Of a DNA stretch of 45,294 nt, positions 1-7,958 are shown piece by piece. A program made the translations under genes and the position numbers. Within the stretch, counting starts at the first letter, position 1. Every line of letters starts with the position of its first letter. Under the pieces are notes generated by a model, which saw only the letters and a list, made by a program, of their open reading frames with translations, was not told the DNA's origin and did not search any database. The stretch lies in the NCBI RefSeq assembly GCF_012927345.1, contig NZ_JABBGJ010000062.1, forward strand, positions 1 through 45,294. Reading direction: 5' to 3'. The DNA is from Paraburkholderia polaris. Lineage in GTDB: Bacteria > Pseudomonadota > Gammaproteobacteria > Burkholderiales > Burkholderiaceae.

Positions 1-756
1 CGACGCGTTGCCGGCCGTCACCGTGCCGTTTTCCTTCGCGAACACCGGCTTCAACTTGGAGAAGTCTTCTGCCGTTGCGTTCATGCGTGCGTGCTCATCC
101 GTATCGAACACGACGTCGCCCTTCTTCGACGGAATCGTGATCGGCAGGATCTGGTCCTTGAAGTAGCCGCTCGTGATCGCGTTGGCCGCGCGGCGATGCG
201 ATTCGAGCGCGAGTGCATCCTGCGTTTCACGCGAGATCTCGTATTTGCGCGCGACGTTCTCGGCAGTCACGCCCATATGGATCGACTGGAACGGGTCGTG
301 CAGCGCGCCGAGCATCATGTCGACGAGACGCGCATCGCCCATACGCTGACCAAAGCGCGCAGCCGGTATGGAATACGGTGCGCGGCTCATGTTTTCCGCG
401 CCACCGGCGACTGCGATATCGGCGTCGCCGAGCAGCACGCTTTGCGCGGCCGTAACGATAGCCTGCAAGCCTGAGCCACACAAACGGTTGACGGTCAACG
501 CAGGCGTATGTTGCGCGACGCCGCCGTTGATCGCCGCCACGCGGGCCATATACATGTCTTTCGGTTCGGTATGCACAACGCTGCCGAACACCACATGACC
601 GACATCGTCACCCGACACGTTCGCGCGCGCCAGCGCTTCACGCACGACGCGTGCGGCGAGGTCTGTCGGCGGAAAATCCTTCAGACTGCCGCCAAAACCG
701 CCGATTGCCGTACGCACACCGCTGACAACCACCACCTCTTTCGTTGCACCACTCAT
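1..756 (-). CDS. bktB: Beta-ketothiolase / acetyl-CoA acetyltransferase (partial, C-terminus beyond left edge)
   Basis: This is the N-terminal 252 residues of a thiolase, which cleaves 3-ketoacyl-CoA with CoA or condenses two acyl-CoAs in the reverse direction. The start ATG is at 756-754. The protein opens EVVVVSGVRTAIGGFGGSL, and the nucleophilic cysteine lies in the thiolase motif NRLCGSG at about residue 93. The substrate-covering segment follows (SRAPYSIPAARFGQRMGD), then GVTAENVA, and the window ends at KENGTVTAGNAS, where family members have about 140 further residues including the second Cys and the His. The sequence matches my memory of Cupriavidus BktB closely, so a broad-range beta-ketothiolase is likely. 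It follows the ETF-QO gene by 43 bp on the same strand, so it is probably the last gene of an acyl-CoA oxidation operon. The symbol is by resemblance; a PcaF- or AtoB-type specificity is possible. Confidence 0.9.
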   Translation of the reverse strand, partial: MSGATKEVVVVSGVRTAIGGFGGSLKDFPPTDLAARVVREALARANVSGDDVGHVVFGSVVHTEPKDMYMARVAAINGGVAQHTPALTVNRLCGSGLQAIVTAAQSVLLGDADIAVAGGAENMSRAPYSIPAARFGQRMGDARLVDMMLGALHDPFQSIHMGVTAENVARKYEISRETQDALALESHRRAANAITSGYFKDQILPITIPSKKGDVVFDTDEHARMNATAEDFSKLKPVFAKENGTVTAGNAS

Positions 757-799
757 CGTCTCGCTCCTGTTCATTAGCGCACACGCGCTTGCTCTCGGA

Positions 800-2473
800 T
801 TACATATTCGGATAGTTCGGCCCACCGCCGCCTTCAGGCGTCACCCACACGATGTTCTGCGTCGGGTCCTTGATATCGCAGGTCTTGCAATGCACGCAGT
901 TCTGCGCGTTGATCACGAGGCGCTCGCTGCCGTCGTCGTTCTTCACGAACTCATACACCGCGGCCGGGCAATAACGTGCTTCCGGACCGGCATAGGTCTG
1001 CCAGTTCACATTCACCGGCACCGAAGGATCTTTCAGCGTCAGGTGCGCCGGCTGATTCTCTTCATGGTTGGTGTTCGAAATGAACACTGAAGAGAGCCGG
1101 TCGAACGTCAGCTTCCCATCCGGCTTCGGATAAACAATCGGCTTGCACTGTGACGCGGGCTTCAGCATCTCGTGATCGGAATGCTGGTGATGCAGCGTCC
1201 AGGGCACATTGCCGCCCAGCAGCTTCTGCTCGACGCCGACCATCAGGGTACCGAGGTACAGGCCCTTGCTCATCCACTGCTTGAAGTTGCGCGCGCGATG
1301 CAGTTCCGTGTGCAGCCAAGACGTCTTGAAGCTCTCCGGATATGCCGTGAGTTCATCGCTGGTGCGTCCTGCCTGCACGGCATCGAATGCCGCTTCTGCG
1401 GCCAGCATGCCGGTCTTGATCGCGGCATGCGAACCCTTGATCCGCGATGCGTTCAGGAAGCCGGCGTCGTCACCGACCAGCGCGCCGCCCGGGAACACCA
1501 GTTTCGGCAGCGACAGCAGGCCGCCGGCCGTAATCGCGCGTGCGCCGTACGACACCCGCTTGCCGCCTTCGAGGACCGCGCGGATCGCCGGATGCGTCTT
1601 GTAGCGCTGGAATTCCTCGAACGGTGACAAATACGGGTTCGTGTAGCCGAGGCCGACCACAAAGCCCACCACCACCTGGTTGTTGTCCATGTGATAGAGG
1701 AACGAGCCACCGTACGTATCGCTCTGTAAAGGCCAGCCAGCCGTATGCATCACCAGACCCGGCTTGTGCTTCGACGGATCGATTTCCCACAGTTCCTTGA
1801 TGCCGATCCCGTAGACCTGCGGGTCAACGCCTTCGCGCAGCTTGAATTTGTCGTTCAGTTGACGGCCGAGGTGCCCACGCGCGCCTTCGCAGAAGAGCGT
1901 GTACTTCGCGTGCAGCTCCATGCCGAGCTGGAAATTCTCGGTCGGCTCACCGTCCTTGCCGATGCCAAGATTGCCGGTCGCGACGCCTTTGACGGAGCCA
2001 TCGTCGTTGTACAAAATCTCAGCAGCCGGAAAGCCCGGGAAAATCTCGACGCCGAGCGCTTCAGCCTGCTGACCGAGCCAGCGCGTGACATTCGCGAGGC
2101 TGATCACGTAGTTGCCGTGATTCTTGAAGTTATCCGGCAGCGCCCAGGTCGGCACGCTCTTCGAACCGGTTTCAGTCAGGAACAGGAATTTATCTTCGGT
2201 CACATCCACCGTCAGCGGCGCGCCTTTTTCTTTCCAGTCGGGGATCAGTTCGGTGATCGCGCGCGGGTCCATCACCGCGCCCGACAGGATATGCGCCCCG
2301 ATCTCCGAGCCTTTTTCCAGTACGCACACGCCAATCTCGACGCCTTTCTCAGCCGCCAGCTGCTTCAGGCGGATCGCTGCGGACAGGCCAGCCGGGCCGC
2401 CGCCGACGATCACGACGTCGTATTCCATCGACTCGCGTGGACCGTATTGCTCAATGAGACTTGCGGGGGTCAT
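800..2473 (-). CDS. Electron transfer flavoprotein-ubiquinone oxidoreductase (ETF-QO)
   Basis: This 557-residue membrane-associated flavoprotein passes electrons from reduced ETF, and so from acyl-CoA dehydrogenases, to ubiquinone. The N-terminal FAD dinucleotide motif is VVIVGGGPAGLSAAIR at about residues 20-35. The ubiquinone/FAD domain fills the middle (GDDAGFLNASRIKGSHAA). The C-terminus has the ferredoxin-like 4Fe-4S cluster: one Cys in ARYCPAAVYEF, then three in NCVHCKTCDIKDP, followed by the family's terminal GGGGPNYPNM. The length is typical of the family. The start ATG at 2473 is preceded by GGGGAGAT at good spacing. The stop of the acyl-CoA dehydrogenase lies 16 bp upstream, so the two are probably co-transcribed, which fits their successive roles in one electron path. 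Confidence 0.96.
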   Translation of the reverse strand: MTPASLIEQYGPRESMEYDVVIVGGGPAGLSAAIRLKQLAAEKGVEIGVCVLEKGSEIGAHILSGAVMDPRAITELIPDWKEKGAPLTVDVTEDKFLFLTETGSKSVPTWALPDNFKNHGNYVISLANVTRWLGQQAEALGVEIFPGFPAAEILYNDDGSVKGVATGNLGIGKDGEPTENFQLGMELHAKYTLFCEGARGHLGRQLNDKFKLREGVDPQVYGIGIKELWEIDPSKHKPGLVMHTAGWPLQSDTYGGSFLYHMDNNQVVVGFVVGLGYTNPYLSPFEEFQRYKTHPAIRAVLEGGKRVSYGARAITAGGLLSLPKLVFPGGALVGDDAGFLNASRIKGSHAAIKTGMLAAEAAFDAVQAGRTSDELTAYPESFKTSWLHTELHRARNFKQWMSKGLYLGTLMVGVEQKLLGGNVPWTLHHQHSDHEMLKPASQCKPIVYPKPDGKLTFDRLSSVFISNTNHEENQPAHLTLKDPSVPVNVNWQTYAGPEARYCPAAVYEFVKNDDGSERLVINAQNCVHCKTCDIKDPTQNIVWVTPEGGGGPNYPNM

Positions 2474-2489
2474 GATGCGATCTCCCCCG

Positions 2490-4280
2490 TTAGAACTGGT
2501 CTTCGGTCAAAGCGAGAATGCCTTCATCGCCCTTCGCACTGACAATCGACGCTTCCAACGCCGAAGCCAGCGGCAGTACGTGCTCGGCATAGAACTGCGC
2601 CGTCGCGATCTTGGCGCCGTAGAACGACGGATCTTCGGCTCGCTTTTCAGTTGCCACAAGCAACGCACGCGCCATCTGCCAGCCGCCCAGGACAACGCCC
2701 GCCAGCTTCAGATACGGCACGCTGCCGGCGAACACCGCGTTCGGATCCGACCTCGTGTTAGCGACAACGAAATCAACAGCAGCGCTCAGCGACTGATGGC
2801 CTTGCGCCAGATACTTCTTCATCGAATCGAACGCCGCGCCTTGCTGCGCGCCCAGAGCTTCGATCGTTTCAGCCACGCCGGCCAGCAGCGACTTCGCGAC
2901 CTTGCCGCCGTCGCGCACGGTCTTGCGGCCGATCAGGTCGTTGGCCTGAATCGCGGTCGTGCCCTCGTAGATCGGCAGAATGCGCGCGTCGCGGTAGTAC
3001 TGCGCGGCGCCGGTTTCTTCGATGAAGCCCATGCCGCCGTGCACCTGCACACCGAGGCTCGTCACGTCGATCGACAGCTCCGTGCTCCAGCCCTTCACAA
3101 TCGGCACGAGGTATTCGTAGATCGCCTGGTGTTCGGCGCGTTTGGCTTCGTCGGGATGACGATGCGCGATGTCGCAGTGAGCCGCGGCGACATACGCCAA
3201 CGCGCGTGATGCTTCCGTGAGGCCGCGCATCGTCGACAGCATGCGGCGCACGTCCGGGTGCTGAATGATCGCCACGGACTGCTTCGCGGAACCATCCACC
3301 GGCCGGCTTTGCACGCGATCTTTCGCGTACGCAACGGCCTTCTGATACGCGCGATCCGACACGCCGACGCCCTGCATGCCCACCGCGAAACGCGCCGCGT
3401 TCATCATGATGAACATGTATTCGAGGCCGCGATTTTCTTCGCCGATCAGATGACCGATCGCGCCGCCGTGGTCGCCGAATTGCAGCACCGCGGTCGGGCT
3501 CGCCTTGATGCCGAGCTTGTGCTCGATCGACACGCAATGCACGTCATTGCGCTCGCCGAGCGAGCCGTCTTCATTGACGAGAAACTTCGGCACGATGAAG
3601 AGCGAAATGCCCTTCACGCCTTCCGGTGCATTCGGCGTGCGCGCCAGCACGAGATGGGCGATGTTCTTCGCCATATCGTGCTCGCCCCACGTGATGAAAA
3701 TCTTGGTGCCGAACAGCTTGAACGAACCATCGCCCTGCGGCTCGGCGCGCGTACGCACCATCGCGAGATCGGAGCCGGCTTGCGGCTCGGTCAGGTTCAT
3801 CGTGCCGGTCCACTCGCCGGAAATCAGCTTGGGCACGTAGGTTTGTTTTTGCGCTTCTGTGCCGGCGGTCAGCAGCGCTTCGATCGCGCCGTCGGTCAAC
3901 AGCGGGCACAGTGCGAACGACAGGTTCGACGCATTGAGCATTTCGATGCACGGCGTGGCGATCAGCTTGGGCAGCCCCTGGCCCTCGTAGTCGACCGGAT
4001 GTTGCACGCCTTGCCAGCCGCCCTCGACGAACTGGCGGAATGCGTTGGCAAAACCCGGGGTAGCGGTGACTACGCCATCCTTCCAGCTACTCGGATTGCG
4101 ATCGCCTTCGACATTCAGCGGCGCCAGCACCTCGCCGCACAGTTTCGCCGACTCGTCGAGCACGGCCTGCGCCGTGTCGAGGTTCGCGTCCTCGAAGCCC
4201 GGCAGCGTCGCGATGTCTTCGAGACCGGCCAGTTCTTTAATGACGAACAGCATGTCCTTGATCGGCGCGGTGTAACTCAT
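2490..4280 (-). CDS. Acyl-CoA dehydrogenase (long FadE/DmdC-type clade)
   Basis: This 596-residue FAD enzyme introduces the alpha-beta double bond of an acyl-CoA and hands electrons to ETF. I chose the ATG at 4280 because AAGGAGACACGCG lies directly upstream; the open frame continues further but without a ribosome site. The protein starts MSYTAPIKDMLFVIKELAG, typical of the ~600-residue clade that includes fatty acyl- and 3-methylmercaptopropionyl-CoA dehydrogenases. Signatures include MNLTEPQAGSDLAMVRT (FAD/substrate loop), GTKIFITWGEHD, and near the C-terminal side GGMGFIEETGAAQYYRDARI followed by IYEGTTAIQANDLIGRKTV. The extra C-terminal helical domain of this clade is present. It heads the operon with ETF-QO and thiolase. 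Chain-length specificity cannot be told from sequence. The repeats at 4393-4500 lie in its upstream region and probably regulate it. Confidence 0.95.
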   Translation of the reverse strand: MSYTAPIKDMLFVIKELAGLEDIATLPGFEDANLDTAQAVLDESAKLCGEVLAPLNVEGDRNPSSWKDGVVTATPGFANAFRQFVEGGWQGVQHPVDYEGQGLPKLIATPCIEMLNASNLSFALCPLLTDGAIEALLTAGTEAQKQTYVPKLISGEWTGTMNLTEPQAGSDLAMVRTRAEPQGDGSFKLFGTKIFITWGEHDMAKNIAHLVLARTPNAPEGVKGISLFIVPKFLVNEDGSLGERNDVHCVSIEHKLGIKASPTAVLQFGDHGGAIGHLIGEENRGLEYMFIMMNAARFAVGMQGVGVSDRAYQKAVAYAKDRVQSRPVDGSAKQSVAIIQHPDVRRMLSTMRGLTEASRALAYVAAAHCDIAHRHPDEAKRAEHQAIYEYLVPIVKGWSTELSIDVTSLGVQVHGGMGFIEETGAAQYYRDARILPIYEGTTAIQANDLIGRKTVRDGGKVAKSLLAGVAETIEALGAQQGAAFDSMKKYLAQGHQSLSAAVDFVVANTRSDPNAVFAGSVPYLKLAGVVLGGWQMARALLVATEKRAEDPSFYGAKIATAQFYAEHVLPLASALEASIVSAKGDEGILALTEDQF

Positions 4281-4392
4281 CGCGTGTCTCCTTACGGTAT
4301 GTTTTAGCAAAAAGACGCGTCGCGCTACGGACTGACTCCGGCGCAACGCGCTCCAGATGCTCGATCGTAACTTCCTCGCCGGCCACGCCCAA

Positions 4393-4500
4393 TGTCCAAA
4401 CCTGCCCTTTCATTGACAAAACCTGCCGCTTCGCACGGACTCGCTCCGGCCCCGGCAGGACGCGATTTGCCGGGACGTCGATTGGCGGGTTTTGTCAATG
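4393..4500. promoter_or_regulatory. Candidate AraC-family operator: 21-bp-spaced direct repeat plus inverted copy
   Basis: Two copies of AAACCTGCC lie at 4398-4406 and 4419-4427, exactly 21 bp apart, which is two helical turns and the usual spacing of AraC/XylS half-sites. They extend leftward as TGTCC and TTGACA. A third copy, inverted, is at 4484-4500 (reads CATTGACAAAACCCGCC on the minus strand) and matches 4411-4427 at 16 of 17 positions. The block lies between the acyl-CoA dehydrogenase start (4280) and the AraC gene (4790-5809). I infer that this regulator binds here and controls the acyl-CoA oxidation operon, and perhaps formerly the broken acyl-CoA synthetase. Confidence 0.6.
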
Positions 4501-4546
4501 TATCGGCCAGTCTTGCTTCTGCCTAAGTTGCGGGCTCTCTCTAGAT

Positions 4547-4780
4547 GCGAAGCAGCGCCGCGCGATCCCGGGTATCGACCTGAAGATCGTCGGGCCACGC
4601 GGAGCCGAACTACCGTGGGACGGAGAATCCGCGGGTGACCTCATGGCGGGCGGACATTGGATGATGGATCGCTACTTCGGCACTGAACAATCGCCGCTCA
4701 CGGCAACCGGAAAACTGCAGAAATTTGCCCGGCGGCAGCGCTTCGGCAAGCATTATGTCAACGCGCCCACCTCTGCGTAA
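4547..4780 (+). pseudogene. Internally deleted acyl-CoA synthetase (AMP-binding) remnant
   Basis: Read on the plus strand in the frame ending with TAA at 4778-4780, this short stretch encodes two separate pieces of a fatty-acyl-CoA ligase joined in frame. The first is the segment AIPGIDLKIVGPRGAELPWDG followed by GDLMAGGHWMMDRYFGT, which matches the region before the adenylation hinge. The second is the extreme C-terminus, PLTATGKLQKFARRQRFGKH, carrying the conserved catalytic-lysine motif TATGK. Everything between them (about 70-90 residues in normal enzymes) and the N-terminal two thirds are missing, and there is no start codon. It is a decayed gene, not a functional ligase. Its stop is 9 bp from the stop of the convergent AraC gene. 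Confidence 0.75.
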
Positions 4781-4789
4781 CGTCCTGAC

Positions 4790-5809
4790 TTACGCCATCT
4801 TGCGATACGCCTGAGGCGTGCTGCCGGTCCAGTGCCGGAAGGCGCGGTGAAACGCTGTAGGATCGTCGAAGCCGACGTCATAGGCGATCGCCCCGATCGC
4901 ATCGGACGAGCGCATGAGCCGCTGGATGGCAAGATCGCGCCGCAGCTCGTCCTTGATCGCCTGGAACGTCGTCCCCTCGGCCGACAGCCGGCGACACAGC
5001 GTTCGAACCGAAAAATGCAGATCCTGCGCGACGACCTCGATGGTTGGGATCGTCGGCAGGCACCCGGCAAGGTATTGGCGAACGCGGTGAGACACCAACT
5101 GTTCCGCAAACGACACGAAAATCCAGTCTTCCGGCGCACGCGCAAGAAATCGCTTCAGGTCGGCTTTGTGGCGCCGGATGGTCATGTCGAGATACGTGGC
5201 GTCGAAAGACATGGAGGTGCGTTCGCGGCCGAACTGAACGGGCCCGGGGAAGAGATACAGGTAGTCACTTGCGCGCGGCGGCCGCGGAAAGTCGAACTCC
5301 ACTTCTAACAGTGGAATTTTCTGCCCCACCAGCCACGAAGCAACCCCATGCGCGAGTTTCAGCATGAGTTCGCGGCCAAGTACGTTTAGGGCCGGGCCGT
5401 CCGGGTTGGGTACCAGTTCAACGCGGCAGACCGCCCCGTCACGTCGCGATTCGAGTCTGAACTCCTCGAGAATCAGGTGGAGGAACTGACCGAACCGATG
5501 CATCGCGACCTCCAGTCGAGGCGCATCGAGGAGGCTCAGGCACAGATACTTCAACGTTCCATTGCGCAATGGCCGACTGAAGATACCCGGCATTTCATCG
5601 TCGAGTTCGCTGGCCAGCAGGCGATACAGCGTGGAAAACTGCTCCTGCGTCACACGGGATCCGGGTTCGTGAAGTAACTCGTAAGGGATACCCGATTGTC
5701 CAGCCAGACGCTGAACCGCTGCAGGGTCAGCACGGGCCAGGACGCCGTTGACCAGCGAGATAGGTACGGTGGCGGAAAGTGGATTCACTGGTTCGATATG
5801 CCAGGTCAC
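4790..5809 (-). CDS. AraC-family transcriptional regulator
   Basis: This is a 339-residue regulator. The N-terminal ~200 residues look like the arabinose-binding-like sensor domain of the OruR/ArgR-type AraC proteins (ISLVNGVLARA near the start, then HGVASWLVGQKIPLLEVEFDFP). The C-terminal ~95 residues are the double helix-turn-helix domain: IEVVAQDLHFSVRTLCRRLSA, then the second HTH IGAIAYDVGFDDPTAFHRAF and the conserved end RHWTGSTPQAYR. This subfamily often controls lipid or acyl-CoA metabolism genes. The likely targets are the repeats at 4393-4500 and the operon beyond them. The gene is complete even though neighbouring genes on both sides are broken, which suggests it still has a job. 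Confidence 0.92.
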   Translation of the reverse strand: MTWHIEPVNPLSATVPISLVNGVLARADPAAVQRLAGQSGIPYELLHEPGSRVTQEQFSTLYRLLASELDDEMPGIFSRPLRNGTLKYLCLSLLDAPRLEVAMHRFGQFLHLILEEFRLESRRDGAVCRVELVPNPDGPALNVLGRELMLKLAHGVASWLVGQKIPLLEVEFDFPRPPRASDYLYLFPGPVQFGRERTSMSFDATYLDMTIRRHKADLKRFLARAPEDWIFVSFAEQLVSHRVRQYLAGCLPTIPTIEVVAQDLHFSVRTLCRRLSAEGTTFQAIKDELRRDLAIQRLMRSSDAIGAIAYDVGFDDPTAFHRAFRHWTGSTPQAYRKMA

Positions 5810-6605
5810 GGCCCCGCCCCTTGAGTTGGCATGGCCGTCGGTGGCCTATTTTGTCATAGGTGCAGGCAGAACGCGAATACCGAGATGGATCGGTGTGACG
5901 AGCGGACCGCACGAAGAGATCTTTGAGGTGGTAAAAAAGGTCGCTGAGCGCGAGTATGGACTGCATATCAGGATCGTGTCGTTCAACGACTATATCCAGC
6001 CGGACGCGGCCCTCGACGCCGGCGACCTCGATGCGAACAGCTACCAGCATCGGCCTTTTCTCGCTTCGCAGGTTCGCGCGCGCGGCTATAAGCTCGTCGG
6101 AATCGGCCGCACATGGATTGGGCCGATCGGTCTTTATTCAAAGCATTACCGGAAGTTCACCGACCTGCCGGACGGCGCGACAATTGGCATTCCAAACGAT
6201 CCCGCCAATGAAAGCCGTATTCTGCTGCTTCAGAAGGCGGGCAGCATCACACTGCGGCAAGGAATCGATCCCGTCACCGGAATCAACGCGACGCCGCTCG
6301 ACATAACCGCGAACCCGAAGCATTTTCGCTTCAAGGAAGTCGACGCCGCGCAACTTCCGCGCACCCTCGACGACTTCGACGCCACCACCGTCAATGCGGA
6401 CTACGCCATCAAGGCCGGTCTCAATCCCGCAAAAGATACGATTCTCGTTGAGAACGGCTCGAGCGTCTACGCATGTCTGATCGCCGTGCGAGAGCAGGAT
6501 GCGACCAAGCCTTGGATGCAGCAACTAGTTTCCGCTTATCAATCGCCTGAAGTAAAGCAATTCATTCTGTCGCACTATCAAGGCGCAATCATTCCGGCTT
6601 TCTAG
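5748..6605 (+). CDS. MetQ/NlpA-family ABC substrate-binding protein lacking its signal peptide (probably 5'-truncated)
   Basis: From about residue 47 (nucleotide ~5885) to the end this is a full mature MetQ-type protein: GVTSGPHEEIFEVVKKVAE, then DAGDLDANSYQHRPFL, then IGIPNDPANESRILLLQKAG and the closing VKQFILSHYQGAIIPAF. Normal MetQ lipoproteins begin with a ~20-residue signal ending in a lipobox cysteine. Here the upstream 45 codons have no lipobox or hydrophobic signal helix in the right place, and they overlap the start of the divergent AraC gene by 62 bp. I infer that the 5' end was lost in a rearrangement at about 5880. If made, the protein would stay in the cytoplasm and could not serve an importer. 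No MetN or MetI partner is present. Confidence 0.7.
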   Translation: MTSEIGTVAESGFTGSICQVTAPPLELAWPSVAYFVIGAGRTRIPRWIGVTSGPHEEIFEVVKKVAEREYGLHIRIVSFNDYIQPDAALDAGDLDANSYQHRPFLASQVRARGYKLVGIGRTWIGPIGLYSKHYRKFTDLPDGATIGIPNDPANESRILLLQKAGSITLRQGIDPVTGINATPLDITANPKHFRFKEVDAAQLPRTLDDFDATTVNADYAIKAGLNPAKDTILVENGSSVYACLIAVREQDATKPWMQQLVSAYQSPEVKQFILSHYQGAIIPAF

Positions 6606-7118
6606 GCACCTGCGGAGGGTCGCTGCAAACGCGCGCACCATTGCCGGGCAGCGATGCACCTGAAATGCAAATGCGCATTTGATGGTTAGCCGCCGGCCGC
6701 GTCTGTGGGACGCCTGGCGTTTGAACGGATCGCGCAAGCACCGTACGCCCTTCGAGCCCCGAAATGGATCACGTGATCGAGGCCGCGCCAACGCAGCGCT
6801 CCCGGCAGCGGTCGAAGTGATGCGGCCCTGAATGCGTCGCGCAAACCTATGAGAAACATCAATGACAGTGTCGTCACGGCACCAACTATCGGCAACATCG
6901 AGCAATGCGTGAGAACTGAAAAGCAAAGCATAAAAAACTGTTTGTCATCGCAATACAGTCAGCCTCTAATAGCAAACTCGCCTTCGCGAGGAACCGCCTT
7001 TTGTCGATACATGTTCGCCATCCGGATCACTGGGCAAAATGAATTCGCCCTCAGGTGTGTTGACCCGAACTGGCTCCCGCCCGGAGCAGTCCTTTTTCAT
7101 GGTTAATCTGGGACCGAC
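6606..7118. other. Intergenic region upstream of the ssu-like operon
   Basis: No protein of convincing family membership is visible on either strand. The first ~250 bp is GC-rich. The stretch around 6900-6975 is AT-rich and holds the promoter candidate listed separately. The short open frames here give no recognisable domain. Confidence 0.5.
6942..6970 (+). promoter_or_regulatory. Candidate sigma-70 promoter of the ssu-like operon
   Basis: TTGTCA at 6942-6947 and TCTAAT at 6965-6970 are separated by 17 bp, a good match to -35 and -10 boxes. They lie in a locally AT-rich segment about 150 bp before the permease gene, leaving a long leader. Sulfur-starvation control would be expected for such an operon, but no specific CysB-type site can be assigned by eye. 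Confidence 0.45.
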
Positions 7119-7958
7119 ATGGCAGACGTCACCTATTCCCGCAACAGCGATGTCGCATCGTCCCGGCTTTACGGAGGCATGTCGAAACGCGCGCTCTACA
7201 GGTGGCTTTCTTGGATCGTCCCTGTTCTGATACTCGTGCTCTGGCAAGGTGCGGCACACGTTGGACTGATTTCCCCACAGGTTCTTCCAGCGCCGAGCAG
7301 CGTCGCGGCAACCGCGTTGGATCTGGCCAGAAACGGTGATCTCTTCGTTCACCTGGGTGTTTCGCTGTTGCGTGCGTCAGCAGGCTTTGCAATCGGTGGA
7401 ACGATCGGCCTTGCGCTCGGCATCCTGGTCGGCTTCTCGCCGCTCGCGCAGGCGCTGCTGGATCGCTCGATCCAGATGGTGCGCGCCATTCCTTTTCTCG
7501 CGATGCTGCCGCTCGTCATCGTCTGGTTCGGTGTCGGCGAGGTGGCGAAAATCTTTCTGGTCGCGCTCGCCGTACTGTTCCCGATCTACATCAACACCAT
7601 GCTTGGCATTCGCCAGATCGATCCGAAGCTGATGGAGCTCGCAAAGATCATTGGGTTGGACAGGACCGCGGTCGTGCGGCGGATCATTCTGCCGGGTGCG
7701 ATGCCGTCCATCCTGACCGGCGTGCGTTATGCACTCGCCCACGCCTGGCTCGCGCTCGTCATCGCCGAAACGCTGGCGACGACGAAAGGCATCGGCTTTC
7801 TGGCGATGGATGCCCGCGAATTCCTGCAGACCAACGTCATTCTGTTGACCATGATCATCTACGCGATCATCGGCGTCGTCGCGGACGCGCTGGTGAGGCT
7901 GCTTGAAGCGCATTTCCTCTCGTGGCACGCGAATTACGCCAAAGGAGCGCACCAGTGA
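7119..7958 (+). CDS. ABC transporter permease, SsuC/TauC family
   Basis: This 279-residue inner-membrane subunit belongs to an aliphatic sulfonate/nitrate/taurine-type importer. About six hydrophobic segments are visible, beginning with WIVPVLILVLWQGAAHVGLI. The ABC-coupling EAA-like loop is ELAKIIGLDRTAVVRRIILP followed by GAMPSILTGVRYALAHAW. The family-typical phrase VRAIPFLAMLPLVIVWFGVGE is present. The ATG at 7119 has only a weak ribosome site; an internal ATG at 7179 preceded by GGAGG is possible but has too little spacing. The last codons overlap the GTG start of the ATPase gene, so the two are translationally coupled. The substrate is inferred to be an organosulfur compound because of the monooxygenase at the operon's end. 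Confidence 0.92.
   Translation: MADVTYSRNSDVASSRLYGGMSKRALYRWLSWIVPVLILVLWQGAAHVGLISPQVLPAPSSVAATALDLARNGDLFVHLGVSLLRASAGFAIGGTIGLALGILVGFSPLAQALLDRSIQMVRAIPFLAMLPLVIVWFGVGEVAKIFLVALAVLFPIYINTMLGIRQIDPKLMELAKIIGLDRTAVVRRIILPGAMPSILTGVRYALAHAWLALVIAETLATTKGIGFLAMDAREFLQTNVILLTMIIYAIIGVVADALVRLLEAHFLSWHANYAKGAHQ

Noticed and set aside
4411..4500. The 17-bp inverted repeats considered as terminal repeats of a small mobile element (MITE).
   Set aside because: A third copy lies in direct orientation 21 bp away outside the pair, no target duplication is visible, and the helical-turn spacing fits a regulator site better.
6686..6931. Minus-strand frame with a hydrophobic start (TTLSLMFLIGL) upstream of the ssu-like operon, considered as a MetI or LysE fragment.
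   Set aside because: Only one hydrophobic segment and no motif of either family; the rest is Arg-rich as in a chance frame of GC-rich DNA.
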